NCBI GenBank assembly: GCA_963813195.1
Contig: CAWEYC010000027.1
Span: forward strand, 248,001 to 312,000
DNA from: Roseiarcus sp963813195
GTDB lineage: Bacteria; Pseudomonadota; Alphaproteobacteria; Rhizobiales; Beijerinckiaceae
Length of the DNA: 64,000 nt
Direction of reading: 5' to 3'
Position numbers and translations under genes: made by a program. The notes below the pieces were generated by a model that searched no databases, had not been told where the DNA came from, and saw only the letters and a list, made by a program, of their open reading frames with translations. Below, piece by piece: positions 55,826 to 64,000 of this stretch. Numbering within the stretch: position 1 is the stretch's first letter; every line of letters starts with the position of its first letter.

Positions 55826-58800
55826 TCACTCGGCCGCCGCTGGCAGGCCGTGCGGCCCTGCGGCGGGAGGCTTCTCCGGATGGAGTGCGTGCGCTCCTGT
55901 TTCGTGGTCCGCGGCGCCGACGAAGCGGCCGAGAAGACGCCAGACCAGGTTTCCAGCGTCGTCGGCGAGGGTGAACGCCGCTGGTACGAAGACGAGCGAC
56001 AGCAGCGTCGAGGCGATCAGGCCGCCCATGACCGAGATCGCCATCGGCGAGCGAAAGCCGCCGCCGTCGCCGAGACCGAGGGCCGAGGGGAACATGCCCG
56101 CGGCCATCGCGATCGTGGTCATGATGATCGGCCGCGCACGCTTGCGGCCCGCTTCGACCAGCGCCTCCAGGCGCGGCGTGCCGCGTGCGATTTCCTCCAC
56201 CGCGAAGTCGACCAGCATGATCGCGTTTTTGGTGACGATGCCCATCAGCATCAGGATGCCGATGACGACCGGCATCGACATCGCCTTGTGCGTGATGAGC
56301 AGCGCGCAGATGGCGCCGCCGATCGAGAGCGGCAGCGAGACGAGAATCGTGATCGGTTGCAGCAGGCTGCCGAACAGCAGGACGAGCAGCACGTAGACCA
56401 TCATCACGCCCGCGCCGATCGCTTCGGCGAATGAGGCGAACACCTCGCTCATCACCTCGACGTCGCCGGTCTCGCGAATCTCGACGCCCGGCGGCAGCTT
56501 CTTGGCCGTCGGCAGCGCGCGGATCGCGGTCACTGCGGCGCCCAGCGCGGCGTCGCCGCTGAGATCCGCCTCGACGGTGACGCGGCGCGTACGGTCGTAA
56601 CGATTGATCGCCGTCGGGCCGTGGTCGATCGAGAAATCGGCGACGACCGAAAGCGGCACGGCGCCGCCCGAAGCGGTCCCGACGCGCAGATCTTGCAGAC
56701 GCCCGATGTCGCGCCGCGCGGATTCGTCGAGCTCGACGCGGATGGGAACGAGCCGGTCGCCCGCATTGAATTTGGCGAGATTGGCGTCGATGTCGCCGAG
56801 TGTCGCGACGCGGATCGTTTCCGACAGCGCCTCGGTCGAGACGCCGAGATCGGCGGCGAGCTGGCGCTTGGGTTCGATGCGCAGTTCCGGCCGATCGAGC
56901 TCGGCGGTCGAGATGGGGTTCTCGATCGCCGGGATCGAGCGCATCTCGCTGGCGAGCTGGTTCGCGGTGTCGTTGATCGCGTCGATATCCGGCCCGGCGA
57001 CGATGAGCGAGAGGTCGCGCTGACCGTTGTCCTGGACGAACCAATAGCGAATATCCGGGGTTCGCGCGAGCATCGCGCCGATGCGCGCCTGCAGGACCTT
57101 CTGGCTCGCCTCCCGCTCCGTTTTCTTGACGAAGTTGACGACGAATGTCGCTTTGCGCGGTTCCGCGCCGCTGCCGAGGATCTGGCCGCCGTAGATCAGC
57201 ACCGAACGCACTTCGGGCATTGCGCGCAGTTCATCGGAGATCGAGCGCGTCACGCGGTCGGTGTCGGCGAGCATCGATCCCGGCGGCAGTTCGACCGCCA
57301 ACAGCGCGCGGCCCTGATCGTCGGCCGGCAGGAAGCCCGAGGGCAGCAGGCGGGTCGCCATCAGCGAAGCGACGAAGATCATGACGCCCGCCGCGAGCGT
57401 CAGCCAGCGATGTCGCACCGAGGCGCGCACCAGCCGGGTGTAGAATTGCATGACAGCGCCGTCGCGCGGCGTCGGCTCGTGCGTCGCGCGCAGGAAATAG
57501 GCCGCGATCACCGGCGTGATGAAACGCGCGACAAGCAGCGAGAAGAGCACCGCGATCGCGACGGTGAGGCCGAATTGGCGGAAATACTGGCCGGCGATGC
57601 CGCTCATGAAACTGACCGGCGAGAAGATCGCGACGATGGTGAGCGAGATGGCGATGACCGCCAGCCCGATCTCGTCGGCGGCCTCCAGCGAGGCGCGGTA
57701 GGCCGACTTGCCCATGTGCATGTGCCGCACGATGTTCTCGATTTCGACGATCGCGTCGTCGACGAGAATGCCGGTCACCAGCGTGATCGCGAGCAGGCTG
57801 ACGAGATTGAGCGAGAAACCGATCGCGTCCATCGCCCAGAACGTCGGGATGATCGACAGCGGCAGAGCGAGCGCCGTGACCAATGTCGCGCGTAGATCGC
57901 GCAAGAAGACCAGCACCACGACGACGGCGAGCAGCGCCCCCTCGATCAGGGTCTCCATGGTCGATGCATAGTTGCCGAGTTCGTTCTCGACCTGCGTGTC
58001 GACCTTGGTGAACGCCACCTCCGGGTGTTCGGCGTGAATGCGCTGGAGCCGCTCGGCGACGAGGCGATCCACCGTGACGTCGCTCGCGCCCTTGGCGCGC
58101 GTGACGCCGAAGGCGACGATCGGCTCGTCGAACAGCCGCGCGAAGGTGCGCGGCTCGGCGGCGCCGTCGGTGACGGTTCCCAGTTCGTCGAGCCGCACCT
58201 TGCGTCCGCCCGGCAGCGCGATCGGCAAGGCCGCGAGATCATCGAGCGTGCGGGCGCCCGCGAGCGTACGGATCGCCTGTTCCTGGCCGGCGATTTCGCC
58301 GCGCCCGCCGCCGAGATCGATGTTGTCGGCAAACACCTGGGCGTTGACGGTGGCGGCGGTCACGCCGAGCGCAAGCAGCTTCTCCGGATCGAGCGAGACG
58401 CGGATTTCACGATCGACGCCGCCGGTGCGCTTGACCTCGCCGACGCCTTTGACGCCCTGGAGCTGGCGCGCCACCGTATCGTCGATGAACCAGGACAGTT
58501 GCTCGGCCGACATTCCCGGCGCCGAGGCGGCGTAGGTGACAATCGGCAGCCCTTCGATGTCGATGCGGCTGATGATCGGCTCGTCGATGGTGCGCGGCAG
58601 ATCGGTGCGGATCTTCGCGATCTGGTCCTTCACGTCGTTGAGCGCGCGGTCGATGTTGACCGACCCGACGACGAACTGGATAGTCGTCACTGAAGAGCCG
58701 TCGGTCACCGTGGAAATCATGTGCCAGACGCCGCTGACGTTCGAGACCGCGTCCTCGACCTTCTTGGTGACCTGGGACTCGAGCTCCGACGGCGCCGCGC

Positions 58801-58963
58801 CCGACTGCGTAATTCTGACCTGGACGATCGGAATGTCGATGTTCGGGAATTTCGTGATCGCCATCTGACGGAAGCTGACGATGCCGAGCAGCGTCAGAAC
58901 CGCGAAGGCGACGAGAGCGGGAATCGGGCGACGGATCGACCAGGCGGAGACGTTGATCCTCAT
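55826..58963 (-). CDS. RND efflux pump inner-membrane transporter
   Basis: This encodes 1045 residues, the normal size for HAE-type RND pumps. The opening SIRRPIPALVAFAVLTLLGI starts the first of twelve membrane segments. Two large periplasmic loops follow at about 35-330 and 560-860. The membrane core has TLVTGILVDDAIVEIENIVR near 400 (two Asp for proton passage) and TIVAIFSPVSFMSGI. The late block GIVTKNAIMLVDFAVEE matches the family. It exports drugs or metals with the adaptor, using protons. Its ATG overlaps the adaptor stop by four bases. No outer-membrane factor gene follows. Confidence 0.95.
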   Translation of the reverse strand: MRINVSAWSIRRPIPALVAFAVLTLLGIVSFRQMAITKFPNIDIPIVQVRITQSGAAPSELESQVTKKVEDAVSNVSGVWHMISTVTDGSSVTTIQFVVGSVNIDRALNDVKDQIAKIRTDLPRTIDEPIISRIDIEGLPIVTYAASAPGMSAEQLSWFIDDTVARQLQGVKGVGEVKRTGGVDREIRVSLDPEKLLALGVTAATVNAQVFADNIDLGGGRGEIAGQEQAIRTLAGARTLDDLAALPIALPGGRKVRLDELGTVTDGAAEPRTFARLFDEPIVAFGVTRAKGASDVTVDRLVAERLQRIHAEHPEVAFTKVDTQVENELGNYASTMETLIEGALLAVVVVLVFLRDLRATLVTALALPLSIIPTFWAMDAIGFSLNLVSLLAITLVTGILVDDAIVEIENIVRHMHMGKSAYRASLEAADEIGLAVIAISLTIVAIFSPVSFMSGIAGQYFRQFGLTVAIAVLFSLLVARFITPVIAAYFLRATHEPTPRDGAVMQFYTRLVRASVRHRWLTLAAGVMIFVASLMATRLLPSGFLPADDQGRALLAVELPPGSMLADTDRVTRSISDELRAMPEVRSVLIYGGQILGSGAEPRKATFVVNFVKKTEREASQKVLQARIGAMLARTPDIRYWFVQDNGQRDLSLIVAGPDIDAINDTANQLASEMRSIPAIENPISTAELDRPELRIEPKRQLAADLGVSTEALSETIRVATLGDIDANLAKFNAGDRLVPIRVELDESARRDIGRLQDLRVGTASGGAVPLSVVADFSIDHGPTAINRYDRTRRVTVEADLSGDAALGAAVTAIRALPTAKKLPPGVEIRETGDVEVMSEVFASFAEAIGAGVMMVYVLLVLLFGSLLQPITILVSLPLSIGGAICALLITHKAMSMPVVIGILMLMGIVTKNAIMLVDFAVEEIARGTPRLEALVEAGRKRARPIIMTTIAMAAGMFPSALGLGDGGGFRSPMAISVMGGLIASTLLSLVFVPAAFTLADDAGNLVWRLLGRFVGAADHETGAHALHPEKPPAAGPHGLPAAAE

Positions 58964-60225
58964 TGCGTGGCTCCCGCATCCGAGGCGTCGGCGCGGGCGA
59001 GAACAGCGCGCACGCGGTCGCCGGAGCGAAGAAACGCGGCCGCGCGCGTGACGACGCGTTCGCCCGGCGTGACGCCGCTGAGGACTTCCAGGGCGTCGCC
59101 TTCGGCGATGCCCGCGTCGACGCGGCGTTGCTCTACAACCCCGTCGCGCACGACGAGCAGCCGCGCGCCGGTCGCGTCGCGCTGCACGGCGGAGGCGGGA
59201 ACGCCGACCCCATCGCGCCGCGCGATCTCGATTTCGCCGGAGGCGAACGACCCGACGCGCGCCGGCGCGCCCGGGGCGAGCGCGATGCGCACCTTGCCGG
59301 TGCGGCTCGCCTTGTCGACTTCCTGACTGATGAGCCGGATGAGGCCGTCGACGGGGGCAGGGGCGCCGGGCAAGCGCAGCTTCACCGGCATGCCGACATC
59401 GAGCCGCGCCAGGGATTGTTCCGGCACGTCCGCGTCGAGATCGATGGCGCCGTTCGCGATGATGCGGAACAGCGGGTCGCCGGTGCTGGACACCGTCGCG
59501 CCGAGGCGCGCCGTGCGGCGGCTGACGAGGCCGGCAACGGGCGCCTTGACCTCCGTCCGATCGATCCGCACCAGCAATTCCTTGCGCTCGCCGTCGCGGC
59601 TCTTGCGGTCGGCCTCGGCGAGCGCAAGGCCGTTCTTGGCTGCGGCGAGCTGCGCCGTGGCGGTCCTGACCGCGATCTGACGCTGTTCGATCGCCGCCGC
59701 CGCCATGATCTGGCCGCCGAGCTTGCTGGCGCGCTCGAAGTCGTCGTTCGCCCAGGCAAGCTGCGCCTGGAACTGCTCGATCTGGCTCCGCGCCTGAGCG
59801 ATCGCCGCGTCGGCGCGCGCGGCGGCGGCGTCGTTCTGCGCGAGCTGCGCGTCGAGCTGGCTGCGATCGAGCCGCGCGAGAACCTGCCCGGCCGCCACCG
59901 TGTCGCCGTCCTCGGCGTCGAGTTGGACGATCGCCAGACCGTCGATCCGCGGCGCCACCAACGCCTCTTCACGCGCCACCAGGGTACCCGAGACGAACAG
60001 GCGGTCGACGAACTGGCGTTGCACGGCGGGCGTGACCGTGACCGTCGGCGGCTCGATGACGCGCGGCGCCTCGGCCGCGGCGGCGCCGGTCGCCGAGCAC
60101 TGGACGGGCGCGAGCCCTATGCGCGCCAGGGCCGGCGAGCAGGGCGCGACGACCCGGAAAACGGCGATCGCAATGACGCCGGCGGCGATCGCAAGGGTGA
60201 AGGAAACGAGTACGCGGCGCATCAA
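58960..60225 (-). CDS. RND efflux periplasmic adaptor (MFP)
   Basis: This encodes 421 residues. An N-terminal hydrophobic segment (LVSFTLAIAAGVIAIAVFRV) acts as signal or anchor. The lipoyl half (VAPRIDGLAIVQLDAEDGDT) and the coiled hairpin at about 125-215 (NDAAAARADAAIAQARSQIE) follow. The second lipoyl half is KAPVAGLVSRRTARLGATVS, and beta-barrel and proximal domains extend to the end. It bridges the RND pump and an outer-membrane channel. It overlaps tetR by four bases upstream and the RND gene by four downstream, so the three form a tight operon. Confidence 0.93.
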   Translation of the reverse strand: MMRRVLVSFTLAIAAGVIAIAVFRVVAPCSPALARIGLAPVQCSATGAAAAEAPRVIEPPTVTVTPAVQRQFVDRLFVSGTLVAREEALVAPRIDGLAIVQLDAEDGDTVAAGQVLARLDRSQLDAQLAQNDAAAARADAAIAQARSQIEQFQAQLAWANDDFERASKLGGQIMAAAAIEQRQIAVRTATAQLAAAKNGLALAEADRKSRDGERKELLVRIDRTEVKAPVAGLVSRRTARLGATVSSTGDPLFRIIANGAIDLDADVPEQSLARLDVGMPVKLRLPGAPAPVDGLIRLISQEVDKASRTGKVRIALAPGAPARVGSFASGEIEIARRDGVGVPASAVQRDATGARLLVVRDGVVEQRRVDAGIAEGDALEVLSGVTPGERVVTRAAAFLRSGDRVRAVLARADASDAGATQ

Positions 60226-60866
60226 CGCGACTCCGGAAGGTCGGGATAGGGCGCGATCGCGCCCGCGAACAACGCTTTGAAGACGCCCACGGTCATCGCC
60301 GCCTCGAGCTCGACGTCAAAGTCAGGCTCCAGCGCACGGCGCTTGAGCAAGCCGCTTACCAGCGTGAAAATGACGCGTGCGGCGAAGGCCGCATCCAGCG
60401 ATGCGGCGGCCTCCCCTTTGGCCTTGGCGGCCTCGATGAGCTCGGCGAGGCCGCACAGCACTTCGGCGTCCATGGCGAGCGTCATGGCGGCGATGCGCGG
60501 GTTGCGCGCCGCCTCGGCGGTGATCTCGACGATCATCGTCGCCTTCTCGCGCGGCTTGGCGAGGAGATGGTCGCACAGCATCACGGCGAGCGTGGTCAGG
60601 ATCCCGCGGCCGCCGCTGGCCACGGCGAAGAAGGCAGCCGCGCGCTCGGCCTGGTCGCGGGCGCAAATGCCCTCGACGAGCGCCTCTTTGGACGGGAAAT
60701 AGCGATAGAGATTGCCGGCGCTCATGCCGGCCTCCTCGGCCACCTGCTGCATCGTCGCCGCGTGGAAGCCGTGGCGCACGAAAGCGCGCACCGCCGCTGC
60801 GATGATCTGGTCCTGCCGATCGGCCTCCAACGGTCGCCTTGCGGATGAGACTTGCGGCAGCGACAT
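60222..60866 (-). CDS. TetR-family repressor of the efflux operon
   Basis: This encodes 214 residues. The TetR helix-turn-helix spans about 20-65 (IIAAAVRAFVRHGFHAATMQ, then AEEAGMSAGNLYRYFPSKEA). The rest is the ligand-binding helical domain. It is the first gene of the tetR-MFP-RND operon, and its operator lies 13 bases before the start. Binding of a drug or metabolite should release it and turn the pump on. The ATG at 60866 has ACGAGG upstream. Confidence 0.94.
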   Translation of the reverse strand: MSLPQVSSARRPLEADRQDQIIAAAVRAFVRHGFHAATMQQVAEEAGMSAGNLYRYFPSKEALVEGICARDQAERAAAFFAVASGGRGILTTLAVMLCDHLLAKPREKATMIVEITAEAARNPRIAAMTLAMDAEVLCGLAELIEAAKAKGEAAASLDAAFAARVIFTLVSGLLKRRALEPDFDVELEAAMTVGVFKALFAGAIAPYPDLPESR

Positions 60867-60878
60867 GGAACGCCTCGT

Positions 60879-60898
60879 GAGAATGAACGTTCATTCTC
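60879..60898. promoter_or_regulatory. Perfect 20-base palindrome, TetR operator
   Basis: GAGAATGAACGTTCATTCTC at 60879-60898 is fully self-complementary. It sits 13 bases upstream of the tetR start and has the ATGAACGTTCAT core common to AcrR-type operators. It probably overlaps the promoter of the efflux operon. Confidence 0.82.
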
Positions 60899-60925
60899 GT
60901 CGGCCGAAATCATGGCGATAATGTG

Positions 60926-61135
60926 TCAGGAGCGCCGGGCCGCTCGCAACACGCTCGAAACAAGCACGCCGAGACAACCAAACAGCAGCACGAAGCCCGC
61001 CAACAGCGAGGGGTTCGGGGCCAGCGCGACGCAAATGCCTGCGAGCGCGACAACGGCGAGGATCGCCAGCGCCAACCAGCCGTCGTCGATGAATAGTCCC
61101 GCCAATTCCCGCCAGACCGCGGCGAGCGCGCTCAT
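60926..61135 (-). CDS. Small membrane protein coupled to the COG4280 gene (69 residues)
   Basis: The ATG at 61135 overlaps the stop of the upstream gene (TGATG), so translation is coupled. The 69 residues hold two hydrophobic helices (WLALAILAVVALAGICVALA and LLAGFVLLFGCLGVLVSSVL) and end RAARRS. No family is known to me. Its coupling suggests a subunit or stabiliser of the COG4280 membrane protein. It ends 27 bases before the tetR operator. Confidence 0.7.
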   Translation of the reverse strand: MSALAAVWRELAGLFIDDGWLALAILAVVALAGICVALAPNPSLLAGFVLLFGCLGVLVSSVLRAARRS

Positions 61136-61884
61136 CAACTCGTCGCCAATCCGCCACGACGCGACAGGGCGACGGCGGCGAGCCCGACCGCCAGGAACAA
61201 CGCGACGAAGGCGACGATCGCCAGATCCGCGCCCGGCCACGGCACGCCGAGACCTTCCCCAGTCCAGAACACGCCGAACGCCGACAACAGCACGCCGACA
61301 GCGAACTTGAGCGTGTTCTCGGGGACGCGCGCGAGCGGTTGGTAAACAATCAGGCCGACGCCCGCGACGAGCAGACATGCGACCAGCGCACTGACGCTCG
61401 CAGGGACAAGAAGCCCGCGTCCCGCGCTCACCGCGATCACGATGAACACCACCTCGAGCCCTTCGAGAAGCACGGCTTTGAAGCTGGCGAGCGCGGCGAG
61501 CCAGTCGGCCTCGGCCATCAGGCGAGGGCCTTGCTCCTTCAACTCGGCCGTCGCGCTGGCGAAGGCCGCCGTTTCATCATGCAGCGGGATGACGCCCGCC
61601 GCCCGGAGGATCGCCTTTCGCAGCCAACGCATGCCGAACAGCAACAGCAGGATGCCGATCGCGAGTTGCAATAGACGCAGCGGGACATATTCCAGGGCTG
61701 GGCCGAGCACGGCGACGACGAGGGCCAGCAACATCAAGCCGGCGAGCGCGCCCAATCCGGCGGGTCGCCAGCCGCGAACCGTCGCGACGGCGAGGATGAT
61801 CGTCAGCGCTTCCACCGCCTCGACCAGCGAGGCCAAGAAGACCGCGGACACGACCGGTCCGATCGCCGCAATGCCGCCCGTCAT
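61135..61884 (-). CDS. COG4280-type integral membrane protein
   Basis: This encodes 249 residues from the ATG at 61884, with GGAAGGACC upstream. About seven membrane segments are visible. The first pair includes SAVFLASLVEAVEALTIILA, with conserved E residues (LVEAVEALTII). The fifth (FKAVLLEGLEVVFIVIAVSA) repeats the L-E-x-x-E-V-V-F-I pattern. Paired acidic helices of this kind suggest cation transport, but the COG has no assigned function. The small 69-residue gene follows with overlap. Confidence 0.78.
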   Translation of the reverse strand: MTGGIAAIGPVVSAVFLASLVEAVEALTIILAVATVRGWRPAGLGALAGLMLLALVVAVLGPALEYVPLRLLQLAIGILLLLFGMRWLRKAILRAAGVIPLHDETAAFASATAELKEQGPRLMAEADWLAALASFKAVLLEGLEVVFIVIAVSAGRGLLVPASVSALVACLLVAGVGLIVYQPLARVPENTLKFAVGVLLSAFGVFWTGEGLGVPWPGADLAIVAFVALFLAVGLAAVALSRRGGLATS

Positions 61885-62054
61885 GCGATTGGTCCTTCCC
61901 TGAACGGCGACAGCCGGAGCCGGCGCCGGGGAAACGATACGTCGGCAGTCCTGAAGGGGCAAGAAAGCGCAGCCCTGGCTGTCCTGCAGGACCGACTTCA
62001 ATTAAGTCCGCGGATCGTGCAGACACGAGGGTATCTCCGTTGCAAGGCGCCTCG

Positions 62055-63062
62055 ATGACACCAACAGCTCTCACGCCGGATCTCGCCGCTGAATTCGCCG
62101 GCATCGCGCTCGGGCATGTTCGCCGCGAATATCCGAATAACCTCGATCACGCGCTGACCGGCCCCGGGGACGCGCGCACGCCGCGCGAATTGCACCCGAT
62201 CTTCTATGGCAGCTACGATTGGCATTCCTGTGTCCACAGCCACTGGATGCTGGCGCGACTGTTGCGGCGCTTTCCCGACATTCGCCCCGCCGCCGACATC
62301 GGCGCCCTGTTCGATGAGCAGTTCACGCACGAGAAGGTCGCCGGCGAGTGCGCTTACTTCGCCGCTCCGACCGCGCGCGGCTTCAAGCGGCCATATGGTT
62401 GGGCCTGGCTTCTCAAGCTCGCCGCGGAACTCGCGCTCTGCGACGATCCCCGCTGGTCCCGCGCGCTCTCGCCCCTCGCAATCCTCATCGCGCAGAGATT
62501 TCGCGACTTCCTGCCGGTGGCGACTTATCCCGTGCGGGTCGGCACGCACTTCAATACCGCCTTCGGCCTCAGGATGGCCGCCGATTACGCGTCGGTCGCG
62601 CCGGACGCAGGGCTCTTCGCGCTGCTCCTCGACACGGCCCGCCGCTGGTATGGCGACGATGTCGACTGCCCCGCTTGGGGCGAGCCCGGCGGCGACGACT
62701 TCCAATCCTCCGCGCTCATCGAGGCGGAATGCATGCGGCGTCTCCTGCCGGCGCAGGAGTTCCGATCTTGGTTCGATCGTTTCCTACCTGAGATCGCCGC
62801 GAAAAAGCCCGCCACCCTGTTTCAGCCGCCAACCGTCACCGATCGTACGGACGGCAAGATCGCCCATCTCGATGGACTCAATCTCGGCCGATCCTGGTGC
62901 TGGCGGTCGCTTGGCGCGGCGCTGCCGCCGTCCGATCCCCGCCGAGCGGCGGCGGAAGAGGCATCGGCGCGCCACTTGGCCGCCGGCCTGCCGCATCTGG
63001 CCGGCGACTACATGGGCGAACATTGGCTGGCGAGCTTCGCCGTGCTGGCGCTGGACGAGTGA
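62055..63062 (+). CDS. DUF2891 protein
   Basis: This encodes 335 residues from the ATG at 62055, with AAGG about ten bases upstream; TTG at 62040 is an alternative. The DUF2891 family is recognised by PIFYGSYDWHSCVHSHWMLA near 46-66, KRPYGWAWLLKLAAELAL near 115, and FQPPTVTDRTDGKIAHLDGL near 255. LAGDYMGEHWLASFAVLAL ends it. The all-helical barrel pattern with W-H and H-S-H resembles metal-dependent or sugar enzymes, but no activity is established. There is no signal peptide. Confidence 0.88.
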   Translation: MTPTALTPDLAAEFAGIALGHVRREYPNNLDHALTGPGDARTPRELHPIFYGSYDWHSCVHSHWMLARLLRRFPDIRPAADIGALFDEQFTHEKVAGECAYFAAPTARGFKRPYGWAWLLKLAAELALCDDPRWSRALSPLAILIAQRFRDFLPVATYPVRVGTHFNTAFGLRMAADYASVAPDAGLFALLLDTARRWYGDDVDCPAWGEPGGDDFQSSALIEAECMRRLLPAQEFRSWFDRFLPEIAAKKPATLFQPPTVTDRTDGKIAHLDGLNLGRSWCWRSLGAALPPSDPRRAAAEEASARHLAAGLPHLAGDYMGEHWLASFAVLALDE

Positions 63063-63080
63063 GCGCCGGGCGTCGGGTCC

Positions 63081-64000
63081 CTACAGCCGCCGCGAGCGCA
63101 CGTCGGGGAGGAAATAGGTCAGCAGCCCGATCGCCGGCAAGAAACCGCAGACGTTGTAGACGAAGGTCAGGCTGGTGAGATCGGCGAGCGCGCCGAGCGC
63201 CGCCGCGCCGATGCCGCCGAGGCCGAAGGAAAGGCCGAAGAACAGCCCCGCGATCGCGCCGATACTGCCCGGCGCCAACTCCTGCGCATAGACGACGATC
63301 GCCGAAAACGCCGAGGAGAGGACGAGGCCGACCGCGACGCTGTCGAGCACCGTGCCGACAAGGCCGAGGTGCGGCAGCAGCAGGGTGAACGGCAGCACGC
63401 CGACGATCGACAACCAGATCACGAACTTGCGCCCGTAACGGTCGCCGATCGGGCCGCCGGCGTAGGTGCCCGCAGCGACGGCGCCGAGAAACACGAACAG
63501 CATGACCTGCGAGCCCTGCACGGAGACGCCGAAGGTCTGGATCAGGTAGAACGTGTAATAGCTCGAGAGGCTCGAGAGATAGAACACTTTCGAAAAGACC
63601 AGCACCACGAGAATGATCATCGAGCGCACGACGATCGGGCGCGGCAGTCCGGAGGTCTGTGGCGCGGCCGAAGCGGCGCGCGATGCGCGATGGGCGGCGT
63701 GCCACCGAGCGATGCGGGTGAGAATGACGATCGCGATGAAGGCCAGCGCGGTGAACGCCAGAACCGAATGCTGCCCGAAGGGGACGACGATGAAGGCCGC
63801 CATCAGCGGCCCGAGGGACTGCCCGAAATTGCCGCCGACCTGAAACAGGCTCTGTGCGAAGCCGTAGCGCCCGCCGGAGGCGGCGCGCGCCGCGCGCGAC
63901 GCCTCGGGGTGAAAGACCGCGCTGCCGACGCCAATCATCGCCACCGAGGCGAGCAGCGCCGGATAGGTCCGGCCGAACGCCAGCATCGCCAGGCCGACAA
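63081..64000 (-). CDS. fsr: Fosmidomycin-resistance-type MFS transporter, N-terminus cut by window edge
   Basis: The visible part is about 306 residues including the C-terminus; the start lies beyond 64000. LASVAMIGVGSAVFHPEASR and GFAQSLFQVGGNFGQSLGPL are hallmark blocks of Fsr-like permeases (the H-P-E after helix 4). The second half starts VRSMIILVVLVFSKVFYLSS and the last helices end FLPAIGLLTYFLPD. Such proteins export small drugs. The name is by family, and substrate is not shown. Confidence 0.8.
   Translation of the reverse strand, partial: VGLAMLAFGRTYPALLASVAMIGVGSAVFHPEASRAARAASGGRYGFAQSLFQVGGNFGQSLGPLMAAFIVVPFGQHSVLAFTALAFIAIVILTRIARWHAAHRASRAASAAPQTSGLPRPIVVRSMIILVVLVFSKVFYLSSLSSYYTFYLIQTFGVSVQGSQVMLFVFLGAVAAGTYAGGPIGDRYGRKFVIWLSIVGVLPFTLLLPHLGLVGTVLDSVAVGLVLSSAFSAIVVYAQELAPGSIGAIAGLFFGLSFGLGGIGAAALGALADLTSLTFVYNVCGFLPAIGLLTYFLPDVRSRRL

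Overview
The window is GC-rich chromosomal DNA from an alphaproteobacterium, most likely of the order Hyphomicrobiales (Rhizobiales). The signs are the PurC N-terminus, the ATGA-coupled pca operon with a divergent PcaQ, the paired and single Omp25-like barrels, a TTAA-N7-TTAA CtrA-type box, and metH, maeB and accA of alphaproteobacterial style. I cannot fix the genus from sequence alone. Most of the window is ordinary chromosome with a few accessory islands and a notable number of broken genes.

Layout. 1-5.8 kb: the AT-richer start of an AIPR-type phage-defence gene at the left edge, a small putative DNA-binding protein, methionine synthase metH, then a decayed stretch. 5.8-12.1 kb: malic enzyme maeB, potassium transporter kup, and a pcaD-pcaB pair in which pcaB is frameshifted. 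12.4-23.7 kb: a FeeM-like N-acyl amino acid synthase next to a membrane GGDEF-EAL protein, helicase hrpB, a LuxR-type regulator, a YafK-like L,D-transpeptidase lipoprotein, accA and a double-barrel outer membrane protein. 24-36.5 kb: a GT39 glycosyltransferase and a PagL-like lipid A deacylase, an SDR, an ABC exporter, an MFS permease, a PRC-barrel protein, a UPF0303 protein, tRNA-Arg(TCG), an IlvD/Edd dehydratase, and a toxin-antitoxin pair beside the stump of another.

36.5-44.9 kb: a GNAT acetyltransferase, an Omp25-like barrel, and the pcaL-pcaH-pcaG-pobA operon divergent from pcaQ. Both pobA and pcaL are frameshifted. EamA and dienelactone hydrolase genes follow. 44.9-52.3 kb: purC, a DUF485 relic ending at an intact terminator, modB-modC behind a Mo-box, a YIP1 protein, and a periplasmic binding protein paired with a second GGDEF-EAL protein. 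52.3-64 kb: a class A beta-lactamase, a phosphoesterase, a HAD phosphatase, a tetR-MFP-RND efflux operon with a perfect palindromic operator, a COG4280 membrane protein with a tiny partner, a DUF2891 protein, and an Fsr-like MFS gene cut by the right edge.

How the genes work together. The protocatechuate branch of the beta-ketoadipate pathway lies at two loci about 27 kb apart. Three of its genes (pobA, pcaB, pcaL) each carry a one-base indel, and I saw no such single-base break in the other recognisable genes. This suggests pathway decay or phase variation rather than random sequencing error. Two GGDEF-EAL proteins each sit beside a candidate signal partner: an acyl-amino-acid synthase in one case and an orphan periplasmic binding protein in the other. 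These are the best candidates for an under-described signalling arrangement. I saw no CRISPR array, rRNA operon or intact insertion sequence.
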